Shown in pieces: positions 44,574 through 52,726 of a DNA stretch of 64,000 bases; position 1 is the stretch's first letter; each line of letters opens with the position of its first letter. The notes under the pieces were generated by a model that did no database searches, was not told the origin of the DNA, and worked only from the letters and a program-made list of their open reading frames with translations. The stretch is from an uncultured Bacteroidales bacterium. GTDB taxonomy: Bacteria; Bacteroidota; Bacteroidia; Bacteroidales; UBA932. The stretch is taken from NCBI GenBank assembly GCA_900319405.1, contig ONOH01000008.1, forward strand, positions 1 through 64,000. The letters run 5' to 3'. Both the position numbers and the translations under genes were made by a program.

Positions 44574-45047
44574 ATGAATCTCGTTTTACTGACGGTAGGC
44601 AAAACCGACGTCAAGTGGGTGAAGGAAGGCCTGGACCTGTATGCGTCCCGGTTGAATCATTATGTGCCTTTCTCGGTGACCGAAATCCCGGAGCTGAAAA
44701 AAGTATCGGCCCTTAGCCGTCAGCAGATCAAGGACAAGGAAGGGGAGCTTATCCTGAAAAGGGTCGGTCCTTCCGACAATCTTATCCTCCTGGACGAGAA
44801 AGGGAAGGAGTTCCGCTCGCTGGAATTCGCCGATTACCTTCAGCGCAAGCTGAACGGAGGCGCCCGTAGCCTCGTTTTTGCGGTTGGGGGGGCGTACGGT
44901 TTTTCGGAAGCGGTCTATTCCCGTGCCCAGGGAAAGATTTCACTTTCCCGGATGACATTCTCCCACCAGATGGTTCGCACAATCTTTGCAGAACAACTCT
45001 ACCGTGCCTTCACCATCCTGAAGGGAGAGCCCTATCACCATGAATAG
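44574..45047 (+). CDS. rlmH: 23S rRNA (pseudouridine(1915)-N3)-methyltransferase
   Basis: 157 residues from the ATG at 44574. SPOUT fold: 'LILLDEKGKEFRSLEFADYL', the SAM-binding 'VFAVGGAYGFSEAVYSRA', and 'ISLSRMTFSHQMVRTIFAEQ' with the C-terminal 'GEPYHHE' tail. RlmH methylates pseudouridine 1915 in helix 69 of 23S rRNA. Length is normal. Its 3' end overlaps the NtrY-like kinase gene by 8 nt. Confidence 0.95.
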   Translation: MNLVLLTVGKTDVKWVKEGLDLYASRLNHYVPFSVTEIPELKKVSALSRQQIKDKEGELILKRVGPSDNLILLDEKGKEFRSLEFADYLQRKLNGGARSLVFAVGGAYGFSEAVYSRAQGKISLSRMTFSHQMVRTIFAEQLYRAFTILKGEPYHHE

Positions 45048-48000
45048 AAGAAACAGCATACGGCACTGGATTTCGGTGGTCTTGATGGCCGTCGCCCTCG
45101 TCGTATTCGCCGCTTCCTTCTTCTCGGGTATCGGCCGGGGCCATATCGACGGAGTCGCCAGGGAAATGGGCGTGCGCGTGGAAAAACGGATGAACCTGCT
45201 GGACGGCTACATCGACAAGGCCCTGAAAGGGAATACCGATGAGTGGATGAACCTGGGGAATCTCCCGGAAGATATGGTGGTGTACCGCTATGTGGAAGAC
45301 ACCCTCCAGAGCTGGGCCAACCAGTTTCCCATCCGGAACGACGATATCCGCCCGCAAGCCCTGATCCAGCGGCTGGGTGACAGCCGGAACAGCTTCGTGT
45401 CTCCGCTTAGGGATACGGGAGAACAGCCGGCTTACGTCAATCACGGATCCAAGTGGTTCCTGGTGAAAAAAGTGATCGGCGAGAGCTGTCAGATCATTGC
45501 CGGACTGGAAATTGTAGACGAGCTTCGCGCCGGTTCCCTCAACGGGGTGAACCCCCACTTCCGGCTGGACGGACGCTATTCGGTGCGGCCGCTGTCGTCC
45601 GGCGTGGGAGAGGTCGTGGCCATCGGTGACGTTTCCCTCTTCAAACTTACGTCGGAGGGCGTTACGGAGTCGTCCCAGCGCCATTCTGCCCTGTTGTGGC
45701 TGGCTGTGACCCTGCTGTTTTCCGGCCTCCTGTTCTATCTGGAGGTCCATCCCAGTCGCCGGACGCTGGGCGTTGTGATGCTGGTCCAGGCGCTGGTTCT
45801 GGGATGGATGTATTACTATGGAAGGGGGCTTTCCGCCGTGTCGCAGCTTTTCTCCCCCCTCCTGTACGCCGACGGACCTCTCCTGTACTCCTTGGGCGCC
45901 GTGGTCCTTGTCAACCTGGCCATCACCTTCCTGGTTCTGGACCTGTACCTGGTCCGCTGGACGCTGCTGAAGGGCCTCCGGCGCTGGGACAGCCTGTGGC
46001 TGCAGGTGGTGTCGGCCCTGGGCACCGTTCTCCTGGTGCTGGCCGTCATCCTGTACATCCACTTTACTTTCCGAAGCATTTCGGACAACTCCAGCATCAC
46101 GCTGGAACTGTTCCGGGTTCCCCTCCTGAGCGGCTATACGGCCATCGTCTACCTCTCCTTCCTGGCCCTCACCATTACCATTCCGCTCCTTATCCAGATT
46201 CTTTCACCCATCCTGCGCTCGCTGACGGGCCTGCGATACGATATGTTTTCCCTGAACGGACGCGTCGGCTATGCCGTGGTGGTGGGCGTGTACTTTGTGA
46301 CGGCCTCCTCGATGATGGGCTTCCAGAAAGAGATAAACCGGGTGGACGTGTGGGCCAACCGTCTGGCGATGGACCGTGATATCGCCCTGGAAATCCAGCT
46401 TCGAAGCACGGAGAACGCCATTTCGGCCGATGCGATGATTGGGGCCCTGTCGGTGCTGGACGGCAGTGCCGACATCATCCGCAACCGCCTGGTGAGCGCT
46501 TACATGGGCCGTATTTCACAGGACTATGACATCATTGTCCACCTGCCCGGCAGCGACGTCGGGGACCATCCCCTCTTCCGGGATCGGGTGCAGGGCGGGG
46601 TCCGGCTCAGTGAAAACTCGCATTTCTTTTACAGCACTATCGGCAGCGGTCGCACGTCCTATACGGGATTGTTCTCCTATTATGTAAGAGACCACGGCGT
46701 GCGCACGGTGCTGGTTACGGTGGAATCCAAGCACAACCGCGAGGACAGGGGCTATCTGAGCCTTCTGGGTATCGCGGATCCCGGCCGAATAACCCTTCCG
46801 CCTGTTTATTCCTGGGCCAAGTATGCCGATGGCCATTTGGTCCAGTACAAGGGCCTTTACCCCTATCCCACCATCCACTCAGGCCGCCTCAAGATGCTGG
46901 CGGACGAGCATCCCACCGGCCACGTGGACCTGGAGAACTGGTGCCATTTCGTGCACACCGTTTCCGAAGAGGAGGTCATCATCATCTCCCGGCCCACCAC
47001 GGAATGGCTATATTATGTGGTGGAAGGTTTCCTGTTCGCCATCCTGGCCTTCCTGTTCATCTCGGTCATCACCCGACGGCCCCACGGAAACGGAGAGAGG
47101 CGCTATTTCCAGAGCCGGATTGGGATGGTGATGTACATTTCCCTTCTCCTGACCCTGGTGGCGATGGCGGGTTTCAGCGTCTGGTTCGTGTACAAGCGCA
47201 ACTATGCCGATATGGAGAGCATCATGACCGCCCGTATCAACTCGCTGCAGGCAATGCTCCAGGAGCGTCTGCGCCAGCTGGACAATCCGGAAAACGTGCG
47301 CACCTCGGAGGTGATGGCCACCATCGAGGGGGTGGGGAACAACCTCAAGTGTGATATTTCCCTGTTCGACCTCTCCGGTCGCGTGGTCATAAGCACCACA
47401 CCGGAGGTGTATGACCGGATGATCCTGGGACATCGGCTGGAGGACAATGCCTACCGGGAAATCATGTATGAGCACAAGCGCTTCTACACCCACCGGGAAA
47501 AGGTGGGACGCCGCAGCTATTATGCCCTCTATGCGCCTGTGATGAACAGCAGCGGCCGTATGATGGCCATTGTCTCCTCGCCCCTGACCGATATTACCCA
47601 CGACTTCGAGAGCGAGGCCATCCTGCATGTCGCTACGGTGATTACCATCTTCCTGCTGCTCCTGCTCATGTCCCGTTTCGTCACCAGGGAGGTGGTGAGC
47701 CGGATGTTCCGTCCCATCTCGGAACTGCGCCGGAAGATGAGCGTGACGGATGTCAATTACCTGGAGCCGCTGGAATACGAGCAGGTGGACGAGATTACTC
47801 CTCTGGTGCAGGCATACAACCGGATGGTGAAGGACCTTGGAGAAAGCACCCGCCGCCTGGCGCAGGTAGAGCGTGACAAGGCCTGGACCGATATGGCCCG
47901 CCGCGTGGCCCATGATCTCAAAAACCCGCTCACGCCCATCAAGCTGCAACTGCAGATGCTGATGCGGATGAAGACCTCCGGTAACCCGCAGTGGCAGGAG

Positions 48001-48546
48001 CGCTTTGACGAGGTGGCCCAGACCGTCCTGTACCACGTGGACCTGCTGGCCGATTCGGCCGACCAGTTCTCCACCTTCGCCAAGATGTACGACCAGAAGG
48101 CGGAACGCCTGGATCTCGACGCCCTCATCCGGCAGGAAGTGGCCCTCTTTGATTCCCGGGAAGACATTGCGCTGGATTATTTCGGCCTTTCCGGGGCGGT
48201 GGTGGAGGCTCCCCGTCCGCAGCTCACCCGCGTAGTGGTGAACCTGATTACCAATGCCATCCAGGCTGTTGACGGGCAGGAAGGGGAGAAGCACCTGGTC
48301 GTCTCGCTTCGCAATGCAGTGGAAGACGGCTTCTACGATATCGTGGTGGAGGACAACGGCCCCGGCGTGGACCAGAAGAACCAGGACAAAATCTTCACCC
48401 CGGACTTCACCACCAAGACCAGCGGGTCGGGCCTGGGGCTGGCCATCTGCCGCCGTATCGTGGAGCACTGCGGCGGAACCATCTCCTACTCCCGTTCCTT
48501 CAATCTGGGCGGCGCCTGCTTCACGGTGAAGTACCCCAAAGCCTGA
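45040..48546 (+). CDS. Giant NtrY-like sensor histidine kinase
   Basis: 1168 residues. One N-terminal membrane helix (9-29) and a periplasmic domain to about 215. Then come a cluster of about six helices (220-430), a second extracytoplasmic region (430-650), and two more spans with another periplasmic sensor (about 690-860). A HAMP-like linker ('SRMFRPISELRRKM') follows. HisKA has His958 in 'RRVAHDLKNPLTPIKLQLQM'; HATPase has 'VVNLITNAIQA', 'VEDNGPGVDQKNQDKIF' and 'GSGLGLAICRRIV'. Probable partner: the NtrC-like regulator at 38704. Confidence 0.9.
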   Translation: MNRRNSIRHWISVVLMAVALVVFAASFFSGIGRGHIDGVAREMGVRVEKRMNLLDGYIDKALKGNTDEWMNLGNLPEDMVVYRYVEDTLQSWANQFPIRNDDIRPQALIQRLGDSRNSFVSPLRDTGEQPAYVNHGSKWFLVKKVIGESCQIIAGLEIVDELRAGSLNGVNPHFRLDGRYSVRPLSSGVGEVVAIGDVSLFKLTSEGVTESSQRHSALLWLAVTLLFSGLLFYLEVHPSRRTLGVVMLVQALVLGWMYYYGRGLSAVSQLFSPLLYADGPLLYSLGAVVLVNLAITFLVLDLYLVRWTLLKGLRRWDSLWLQVVSALGTVLLVLAVILYIHFTFRSISDNSSITLELFRVPLLSGYTAIVYLSFLALTITIPLLIQILSPILRSLTGLRYDMFSLNGRVGYAVVVGVYFVTASSMMGFQKEINRVDVWANRLAMDRDIALEIQLRSTENAISADAMIGALSVLDGSADIIRNRLVSAYMGRISQDYDIIVHLPGSDVGDHPLFRDRVQGGVRLSENSHFFYSTIGSGRTSYTGLFSYYVRDHGVRTVLVTVESKHNREDRGYLSLLGIADPGRITLPPVYSWAKYADGHLVQYKGLYPYPTIHSGRLKMLADEHPTGHVDLENWCHFVHTVSEEEVIIISRPTTEWLYYVVEGFLFAILAFLFISVITRRPHGNGERRYFQSRIGMVMYISLLLTLVAMAGFSVWFVYKRNYADMESIMTARINSLQAMLQERLRQLDNPENVRTSEVMATIEGVGNNLKCDISLFDLSGRVVISTTPEVYDRMILGHRLEDNAYREIMYEHKRFYTHREKVGRRSYYALYAPVMNSSGRMMAIVSSPLTDITHDFESEAILHVATVITIFLLLLLMSRFVTREVVSRMFRPISELRRKMSVTDVNYLEPLEYEQVDEITPLVQAYNRMVKDLGESTRRLAQVERDKAWTDMARRVAHDLKNPLTPIKLQLQMLMRMKTSGNPQWQERFDEVAQTVLYHVDLLADSADQFSTFAKMYDQKAERLDLDALIRQEVALFDSREDIALDYFGLSGAVVEAPRPQLTRVVVNLITNAIQAVDGQEGEKHLVVSLRNAVEDGFYDIVVEDNGPGVDQKNQDKIFTPDFTTKTSGSGLGLAICRRIVEHCGGTISYSRSFNLGGACFTVKYPKA

Positions 48547-48568
48547 CAAAAGTTCCGGGTTTTTTTCG

Positions 48569-48576
48569 TATCTTTG
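48569..48576 (+). promoter_or_regulatory. -7 promoter box for the GPH transporter
   Basis: TATCTTTG, 25 nt before the ATG at 48602. Confidence 0.6.
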
Positions 48577-48601
48577 TCCTGCACCAAAAAAACCCGTTTC
48601 A

Positions 48602-49945
48602 ATGGCAAAGTTATCTGAGAAAATAGGATATGGCCTGGGGGATGCCGCTGCCGGCGGCATTACCTGGAAAGTAATGTCCATCGCGTTCCCTTTCTTTTTC
48701 ACCAACATTTACGGCCTCTCCGTGGCCGATGCCGGTGCCCTGATGCTCCTGGCGCGCCTTTTCGACGTGGTGACAGACCCTCTGATGGGCGCCATCGCCG
48801 ACCGCACCAGGTCCCGCTGGGGCACCTATCGGCCCTGGCTCATCTTCGGTGCCATCCCGCTGGGACTGGTGTTTGCCCTGCTGCTTTATACGCCGGATCT
48901 GGGTCCTTCGGGCCGCAGGATCTACGCCTACGCCCTGTATCTGCTGATGATGCTGGTTTATACGGCCGTGAATGTACCGTACGGGTCTCTTCTGGGCGTG
49001 ATGACCGAAGACAGCAACGAACGCAACCAGTTCTCCTCGTTCCGTATGGTGGGAGCCTATGCGATGGGTTTTGTCACCCTCTTCTCCTTCCCGTACTTGC
49101 AAAAAATGGTGGGCGGGACGCCGGCGCACCAGTATGCCGTCCTGGGCGTTGTCCTGGGCGCTCTGGCCGCATTGGGTACCCTTGCCTGCGGCCTTCTGAC
49201 CAAAGAGCGGCTGGAACCCGTCAGGGCAGAGAAGTTCTCCTTCAAACCCTTTGTGGACCTGGTTCACAACAAGCCCTGGATTTACCTGACGCTTATCGGC
49301 ATCTGCACCAATTTCTTCAACGGTTTCCGTTATGCCGTGGCCGCCTATCTGTTCGAGTACTGTATGCACGGAGAGGTGACCGTTTCCGGGCTCATCATCA
49401 ACTATACCGTGTTCATGATGTTCGGAGAAGCCGTCTGTATGGTTGTCGGAGGCCTGACCCCCCGTTTTGTCAAATGGGTGGGCTCCAAACACAGGGCCTT
49501 TGCCTGGTCGGCTGTCATCTGCGCCGTCACCTCCCTCGCGTTCTTCTTCATCCCGATGGACCCTTCGTACATCTGGCTGATGATCGCCGTGGCCGTTCTC
49601 ACCTCCGTGGGTATCGGCATCTTCTCTCCGCTCATCTGGTCTATGTATGCCGACGTGGCCGACTATGCCACCAAGAAGGACGGAACCTCCTCCACAGGCC
49701 TCATCTTTTCCTCCGGCACGATGGCGCAGAAATTCGGATCGGCCATCTCGGGTGCGCTGGTGGCCCTGCTGCTTGGGATAGCCGGACTTGTCTCCAGCCA
49801 GGACCCCGTTACAGGAGAGACCGTGGTCAACATCACCAACGAGGCTTCCGTCCAGCGGATGATCTGGAACCTGTTTTCCCTCTTCCCGGCTATTATCGCC
49901 CTGTTGATGCTCTTCCTCCTTCGCCTGTATCCCTTGCGGAAATAG
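48602..49945 (+). CDS. GPH-family sugar:cation symporter (MelB/YicJ-like MFS)
   Basis: 447 residues, 12 membrane segments. The GPH signature is at residues 50-80: 'LLARLFDVVTDPLMGAIADR' followed by TRSRWGTYRP. The later 'FSPLIWSMYADVADYATKKD' segment is the second conserved motif. Members import glycosides or hexuronides with a cation; this substrate is unknown and no glycosidase is nearby. The 61-nt element C lies 21 nt downstream. Confidence 0.9.
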   Translation: MAKLSEKIGYGLGDAAAGGITWKVMSIAFPFFFTNIYGLSVADAGALMLLARLFDVVTDPLMGAIADRTRSRWGTYRPWLIFGAIPLGLVFALLLYTPDLGPSGRRIYAYALYLLMMLVYTAVNVPYGSLLGVMTEDSNERNQFSSFRMVGAYAMGFVTLFSFPYLQKMVGGTPAHQYAVLGVVLGALAALGTLACGLLTKERLEPVRAEKFSFKPFVDLVHNKPWIYLTLIGICTNFFNGFRYAVAAYLFEYCMHGEVTVSGLIINYTVFMMFGEAVCMVVGGLTPRFVKWVGSKHRAFAWSAVICAVTSLAFFFIPMDPSYIWLMIAVAVLTSVGIGIFSPLIWSMYADVADYATKKDGTSSTGLIFSSGTMAQKFGSAISGALVALLLGIAGLVSSQDPVTGETVVNITNEASVQRMIWNLFSLFPAIIALLMLFLLRLYPLRK

Positions 49946-49966
49946 ATATATATAAGATATTGGTGG

Positions 49967-50027
49967 TCAATATCTTATGAAAAATCCTCTGCACTTTTTG
50001 CGCAGAGGATTTACCGTAATCGACTGA
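49967..50027. repeat. 61-nt palindromic REP-like element C
   Basis: Loop TTTTT at 49995-49999, core arms 49975-49994 and 50000-50019 with a few mismatches, outer TCAA (49967) and inverse TCAG (ending 50027). It lies between the convergent sugar transporter and transposase genes. Confidence 0.85.
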
Positions 50028-50038
50028 TTTTCACCCGA

Positions 50039-50968
50039 TTACGGATTGCGCAAGGAGGGGGGCATGTGGAGATATTTCTCTATTTGGCGCGGACGGGCTG
50101 ATGTCCGTTTGCGCAGGATATCCGCAGCTTCCTCCTTCGTTTTTTCTGGTAGAACGGGGATCTCGAACAGATTTGTGACGATTCCTTCCTTGAGAAGAAT
50201 TATTGCGCATTTGTTGTAAACATCGTCCGAATACGGATCCCGTTCTTCTTTGATGTCGTATTCGCTTCCGGTGTTGTCGTGCAAGGATCTCAGCAGGGTT
50301 TCATAGCTTCCGTAGTAATGGATAAGTTCGTCATAATCAATGATATTCCATAGAGATATGGCATAATCCACTACCTGCTGGAATGATTTCTCATCAAGAA
50401 ACCTTCTCCATCTGTCCAGCTGGGCGTAATGCAGATATCCGTTTCCCAGGAAAATCCGCTGTATCTCTCTTGTGATTCCTCGGAATCCGGGTGAAACTGT
50501 CTTGTTGCCGACGGGTGCGGAGTAAGGATTTTTCTCTCGTGCATAGCGGAGGAAATTCCAGCGGTAGTCCTCGGCTCTATCCACCATTTTCCTTTCGACC
50601 GGATTGTTGTAATTGTAATTGAGTGCAGTTTTTACCTGTTTGTTTCCCAGTTTGGCCGAGCTCATATAGCGTGGCCGGAACAGGGGACCTTTCCTGTTTC
50701 GAGACACGTTCCATTCCCGTGAAAAGAGGTGTGTGTACTGCTGGACAAACTTGGACAGGGTAACGCTGTCAGGCGCGATAACCGTATTATGGGTATGGTC
50801 GGACATGGGACATATGGCCAGTACCGGAATGCCATACCGCCTGGCTACGGTGCAATAGATGGTAAAAAAAACCAGATAGTCGTAGAGTGTGTAAAAAACC
50901 ACTGCTCCACCGATGCTTTGCTGGCAGATGTGGTGCACCTGCCCTGAATAAACTCTCCTTTTTTTCAT
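50039..50968 (-). CDS. REP-associated tyrosine transposase (Y1/HUH family)
   Basis: 309 residues. The HUH pair is His58-x-His60 in 'ICPMSDHTHNTVIAP', where a Thr replaces the usual hydrophobic residue. The catalytic Tyr is Tyr118 or Tyr120 in 'ALNYNYNNPVERKMV', matching the Y..NPV pattern of RAYT/IS200-like enzymes. The core ends near residue 140; about 170 more helical residues follow. RAYTs nick and join single-stranded DNA at REP hairpins. It has an uninterrupted frame and a purine-rich ribosome-binding site, so it may be active. Confidence 0.9.
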   Translation of the reverse strand: MKKRRVYSGQVHHICQQSIGGAVVFYTLYDYLVFFTIYCTVARRYGIPVLAICPMSDHTHNTVIAPDSVTLSKFVQQYTHLFSREWNVSRNRKGPLFRPRYMSSAKLGNKQVKTALNYNYNNPVERKMVDRAEDYRWNFLRYAREKNPYSAPVGNKTVSPGFRGITREIQRIFLGNGYLHYAQLDRWRRFLDEKSFQQVVDYAISLWNIIDYDELIHYYGSYETLLRSLHDNTGSEYDIKEERDPYSDDVYNKCAIILLKEGIVTNLFEIPVLPEKTKEEAADILRKRTSARPRQIEKYLHMPPSLRNP

Positions 50969-51070
50969 ACTTTTCTCTCCTCCCTTTTTGTGGGAAGTCC
51001 GGCGGAAAGATATTCAGCAGTTTCGAGGATTCAAAGCATCGTAAAAAAGTTAGTGTTGTTTCAGATGTTT

Positions 51071-51110
51071 TTTTGCTGTTTTTTACGAATTTTTGCTGTT
51101 TTTTACGATT
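51071..51110. repeat. Two tandem 20-bp repeats between the unknown gene and the transposase
   Basis: Copies 51071-51090 and 51091-51110 differ at one base near the end (TTTTGCTGTTTTTTACGA then AT or TT). An inverted partial match ATCGTAAAAAA begins at 51038. The second copy contains the stop of the unknown gene. They lie in the 134-nt gap upstream of the transposase. Confidence 0.7.
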
Positions 51111-51654
51111 CCCAAATCACCCATTTCCTGTCCAGGCCGATTCGTTTGGGTTCACCGGCGCTACCGCTGATGCGATAATCACAGGCATTGTCCAGCAGGG
51201 CGGACAGGGCACGATTCACTCTAGCAATATTCACATTCAGGTCGTTGTTGAACAGGTCCAGGATTCGCTTGACGCGGGCCGATATTTCCGTTGGGCTCGA
51301 GCTTCTGCTCACTTTCTTGTAGAGGTATGCGAGTTCCTTCTCATACTCTATGAATTGCTTGAGAGGAATACCCTCCGGGTGACGGAGAAAAAAAAGCCAT
51401 ACCGTCTTGGCCATAGGGCGGATTTTCATTTCCCTTTGGCCGATAAAGATTCTCAGGCCGCGTGTGATTCTCACAGTCTGAGATGGAAGAGCCGGGGTGA
51501 TTCCTCTGCGCTCCACCTCCAGCATCGCCTTGCTGACAAAAGCCAGAAGCTCTTCCGTCTCCTGTTCCTCCCATTTGATTCCGTATGCGGCAAGAGGTTC
51601 CTCCAACCGACAGAAGGAGAAATAATAAAGCGCCAATAAACCAACATCCAACAT
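51103..51654 (-). CDS. Unknown protein with a possible winged-helix fold, in the RAYT unit
   Basis: 183 residues. I do not recognise a named family. The C-terminal half (about 75-183) reads 'REMKIRPMAKTVWLFFLRHP' and then 'EGIPLKQFIEYEKELAYLYK', a pattern I recall from uncharacterised Bacteroidota proteins that look like winged-helix domains, ending with 'GEPKRIGLDRKWVIWES'. TATCTTTG lies 17 nt upstream. It is 134 nt upstream of the transposase, between the D and C palindromes, so a regulatory or accessory role in the unit is possible but unproven. It could instead be cargo. Confidence 0.65.
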   Translation of the reverse strand: MLDVGLLALYYFSFCRLEEPLAAYGIKWEEQETEELLAFVSKAMLEVERRGITPALPSQTVRITRGLRIFIGQREMKIRPMAKTVWLFFLRHPEGIPLKQFIEYEKELAYLYKKVSRSSSPTEISARVKRILDLFNNDLNVNIARVNRALSALLDNACDYRISGSAGEPKRIGLDRKWVIWES

Positions 51655-51671
51655 AAATACATCATTTTGCT

Positions 51672-51679
51672 CAAAGATA
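51672..51679 (-). promoter_or_regulatory. -7 promoter box for the unknown gene of the RAYT unit
   Basis: The minus strand reads TATCTTTG, 17 nt before the ATG at 51654. Confidence 0.55.
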
Positions 51680-51720
51680 GCACAATCTCGGGAATGAAGA
51701 AATGTGCAACTTGTTGGTAT

Positions 51721-51781
51721 TCAGTCTGTTGTGAAAAATCCTCTGCGCAAAAAGTGCAGAGGATTTTTCATAAATAACTGC
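51721..51781. repeat. 61-nt palindromic REP-like element D
   Basis: Loop AAAAA at 51749-51753, core arms 51729-51748 and 51754-51773 with two mismatches; outer TCAG (51721) and inverse GCAG (ending 51781). Opposite orientation to C. Confidence 0.85.
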
Positions 51782-51826
51782 GAATCAATCATTTATGGAT
51801 CGCGTATCGGGGGGGGGAGTCGGAAC

Positions 51827-51854
51827 AAAAAAAAGCAACCCGGAGGGGGTTGCT
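51827..51854 (-). terminator. Rho-independent terminator of rpmH
   Basis: Arms AGCAACCC (51834-51841) and GGGTTGCT (51847-51854) pair; the minus strand continues with a T-run. It lies 7 nt past the rpmH stop. Confidence 0.88.
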
Positions 51855-51860
51855 CGTTTT

Positions 51861-52013
51861 CTACCAGCGGTCTTCGTCGGAGACGGAGAGTTTCTTGCGG
51901 GCGTGGCGGCGGCGGGCGTTGAGGACGCGGCGGCCGTTGGCGCTGGCCATTCTGGCGCGGAAGCCGTGCTTGTTCACACGCTTGCGGCGGGAAGGTTGGA
52001 ATGTTCTTTTCAT
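51861..52013 (-). CDS. rpmH: 50S ribosomal protein L34
   Basis: 50 residues: [20 protein letters not shown], then '[20 protein letters not shown]'. This is the invariant L34 pattern: a very basic peptide of 23S rRNA. Its ATG is at 52013. It has its own promoter (TACCTTTG) and terminator. It sits downstream of rsmG, although in many bacteria rpmH is near dnaA instead. The mobile unit inserted just beyond its terminator. Confidence 0.97.
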   Translation of the reverse strand: MKRTFQPSRRKRVNKHGFRARMASANGRRVLNARRRHARKKLSVSDEDRW

Positions 52014-52049
52014 ACTATCTCTGTTTTATTTTTTTCGCATAAGGGACTG

Positions 52050-52057
52050 CAAAGGTA
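52050..52057 (-). promoter_or_regulatory. -7 promoter box for rpmH
   Basis: The minus strand reads TACCTTTG, 36 nt before the rpmH ATG. Confidence 0.6.
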
Positions 52058-52081
52058 GCAATTCCCCAGGAAAAAACAAAA

Positions 52082-52726
52082 TTATTTTTCAATATGAACC
52101 ACCAGTTTTCCCTGGTACCAGGAATCCGGCAGCCAGGCCGATACAGGCCAGGTGTGGACCGTTCCCCGGGCCAGTTTGTGCCGGGCCATCACCAGAGCGA
52201 TCTCTTCGTTGATGTCTCCGCCTTTGAGGTACAGGATGCCCTGGGAATACTTTCCCTTGACCCAGGGGAGAAAGTCCGGAAGGGAGGCCACTGCCCGCGA
52301 AACCACAAAGTCAAAAGACTCCTCAAGCGACTCGGCCCGGGCGTTCACCACCCGCACGTTTTCCAGTCCCAGGGTCGATGCCACCGCCTGGGCCACAACG
52401 GTTTTCTTGCCGATAGAGTCGCAAAGGACAAAGCGGGCCGAAGGGTAAAGGATGGCCAGCGGAATGCCTGGAAAGCCGCCGCCGGTGCCGAGGTCCAGCA
52501 CCGAAGCGCTGGCAAAGCGCTCCTGAAGCCCCGGCACGGTGAGAAGGTAACGCGCAATGGCCAGCGAATGCAGCACGTGGTGCTCGTAGAGGGCGTCGAT
52601 GTCTTTCCGGGAAATCACGTTGATCCGGGCGTTCCACTCCCGGTACAGGCTGTCCAGCGCCTCCAGGCGGGACAGTTGGGTGGCCGACAGGCTGAAATCG
52701 GCCTGCAGGATCTCTTTCCAGTTCAT
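52082..52726 (-). CDS. rsmG: 16S rRNA (guanine(527)-N7)-methyltransferase
   Basis: 214 residues. The GidB signatures are present: 'NVISRKDIDALYEHHVLHSL' (residues 36-55), the SAM loop 'VLDLGTGGGFPGIPLAILYP', and 'FDFVVSRAVASL'. RsmG makes m7G527 in 16S rRNA. Length is normal. Its ATG overlaps the sigma factor's stop by 4 nt, so the two are co-translated. Confidence 0.94.
   Translation of the reverse strand: MNWKEILQADFSLSATQLSRLEALDSLYREWNARINVISRKDIDALYEHHVLHSLAIARYLLTVPGLQERFASASVLDLGTGGGFPGIPLAILYPSARFVLCDSIGKKTVVAQAVASTLGLENVRVVNARAESLEESFDFVVSRAVASLPDFLPWVKGKYSQGILYLKGGDINEEIALVMARHKLARGTVHTWPVSAWLPDSWYQGKLVVHIEK

Larger units (their letters stand above)
49967..51781. mobile_element. 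REP/RAYT-like unit: transposase and unknown gene bracketed by inverted 61-nt palindromes
   Basis: Element C (49967-50027) and element D (51721-51781) face each other in inverted orientation. Between them are a Y1/HUH transposase (50039-50968) and a 183-residue unknown gene (51103-51654), both on the minus strand. The C left arm and the inverse of the D right arm share an identical 20-nt core. The insert is between a sugar transporter and rpmH, both of which are intact. The boundaries are my reading; target-site duplications are not visible. Confidence 0.7.

Noticed and set aside
49967..51781. CRISPR array
   Set aside because: The repeats are palindromic, few, and not evenly spaced; no Cas genes are present.
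49967..51781. Integron attC sites
   Set aside because: There is no integrase gene and the hairpins lack attC core sites; the neighbouring enzyme is an HUH transposase.
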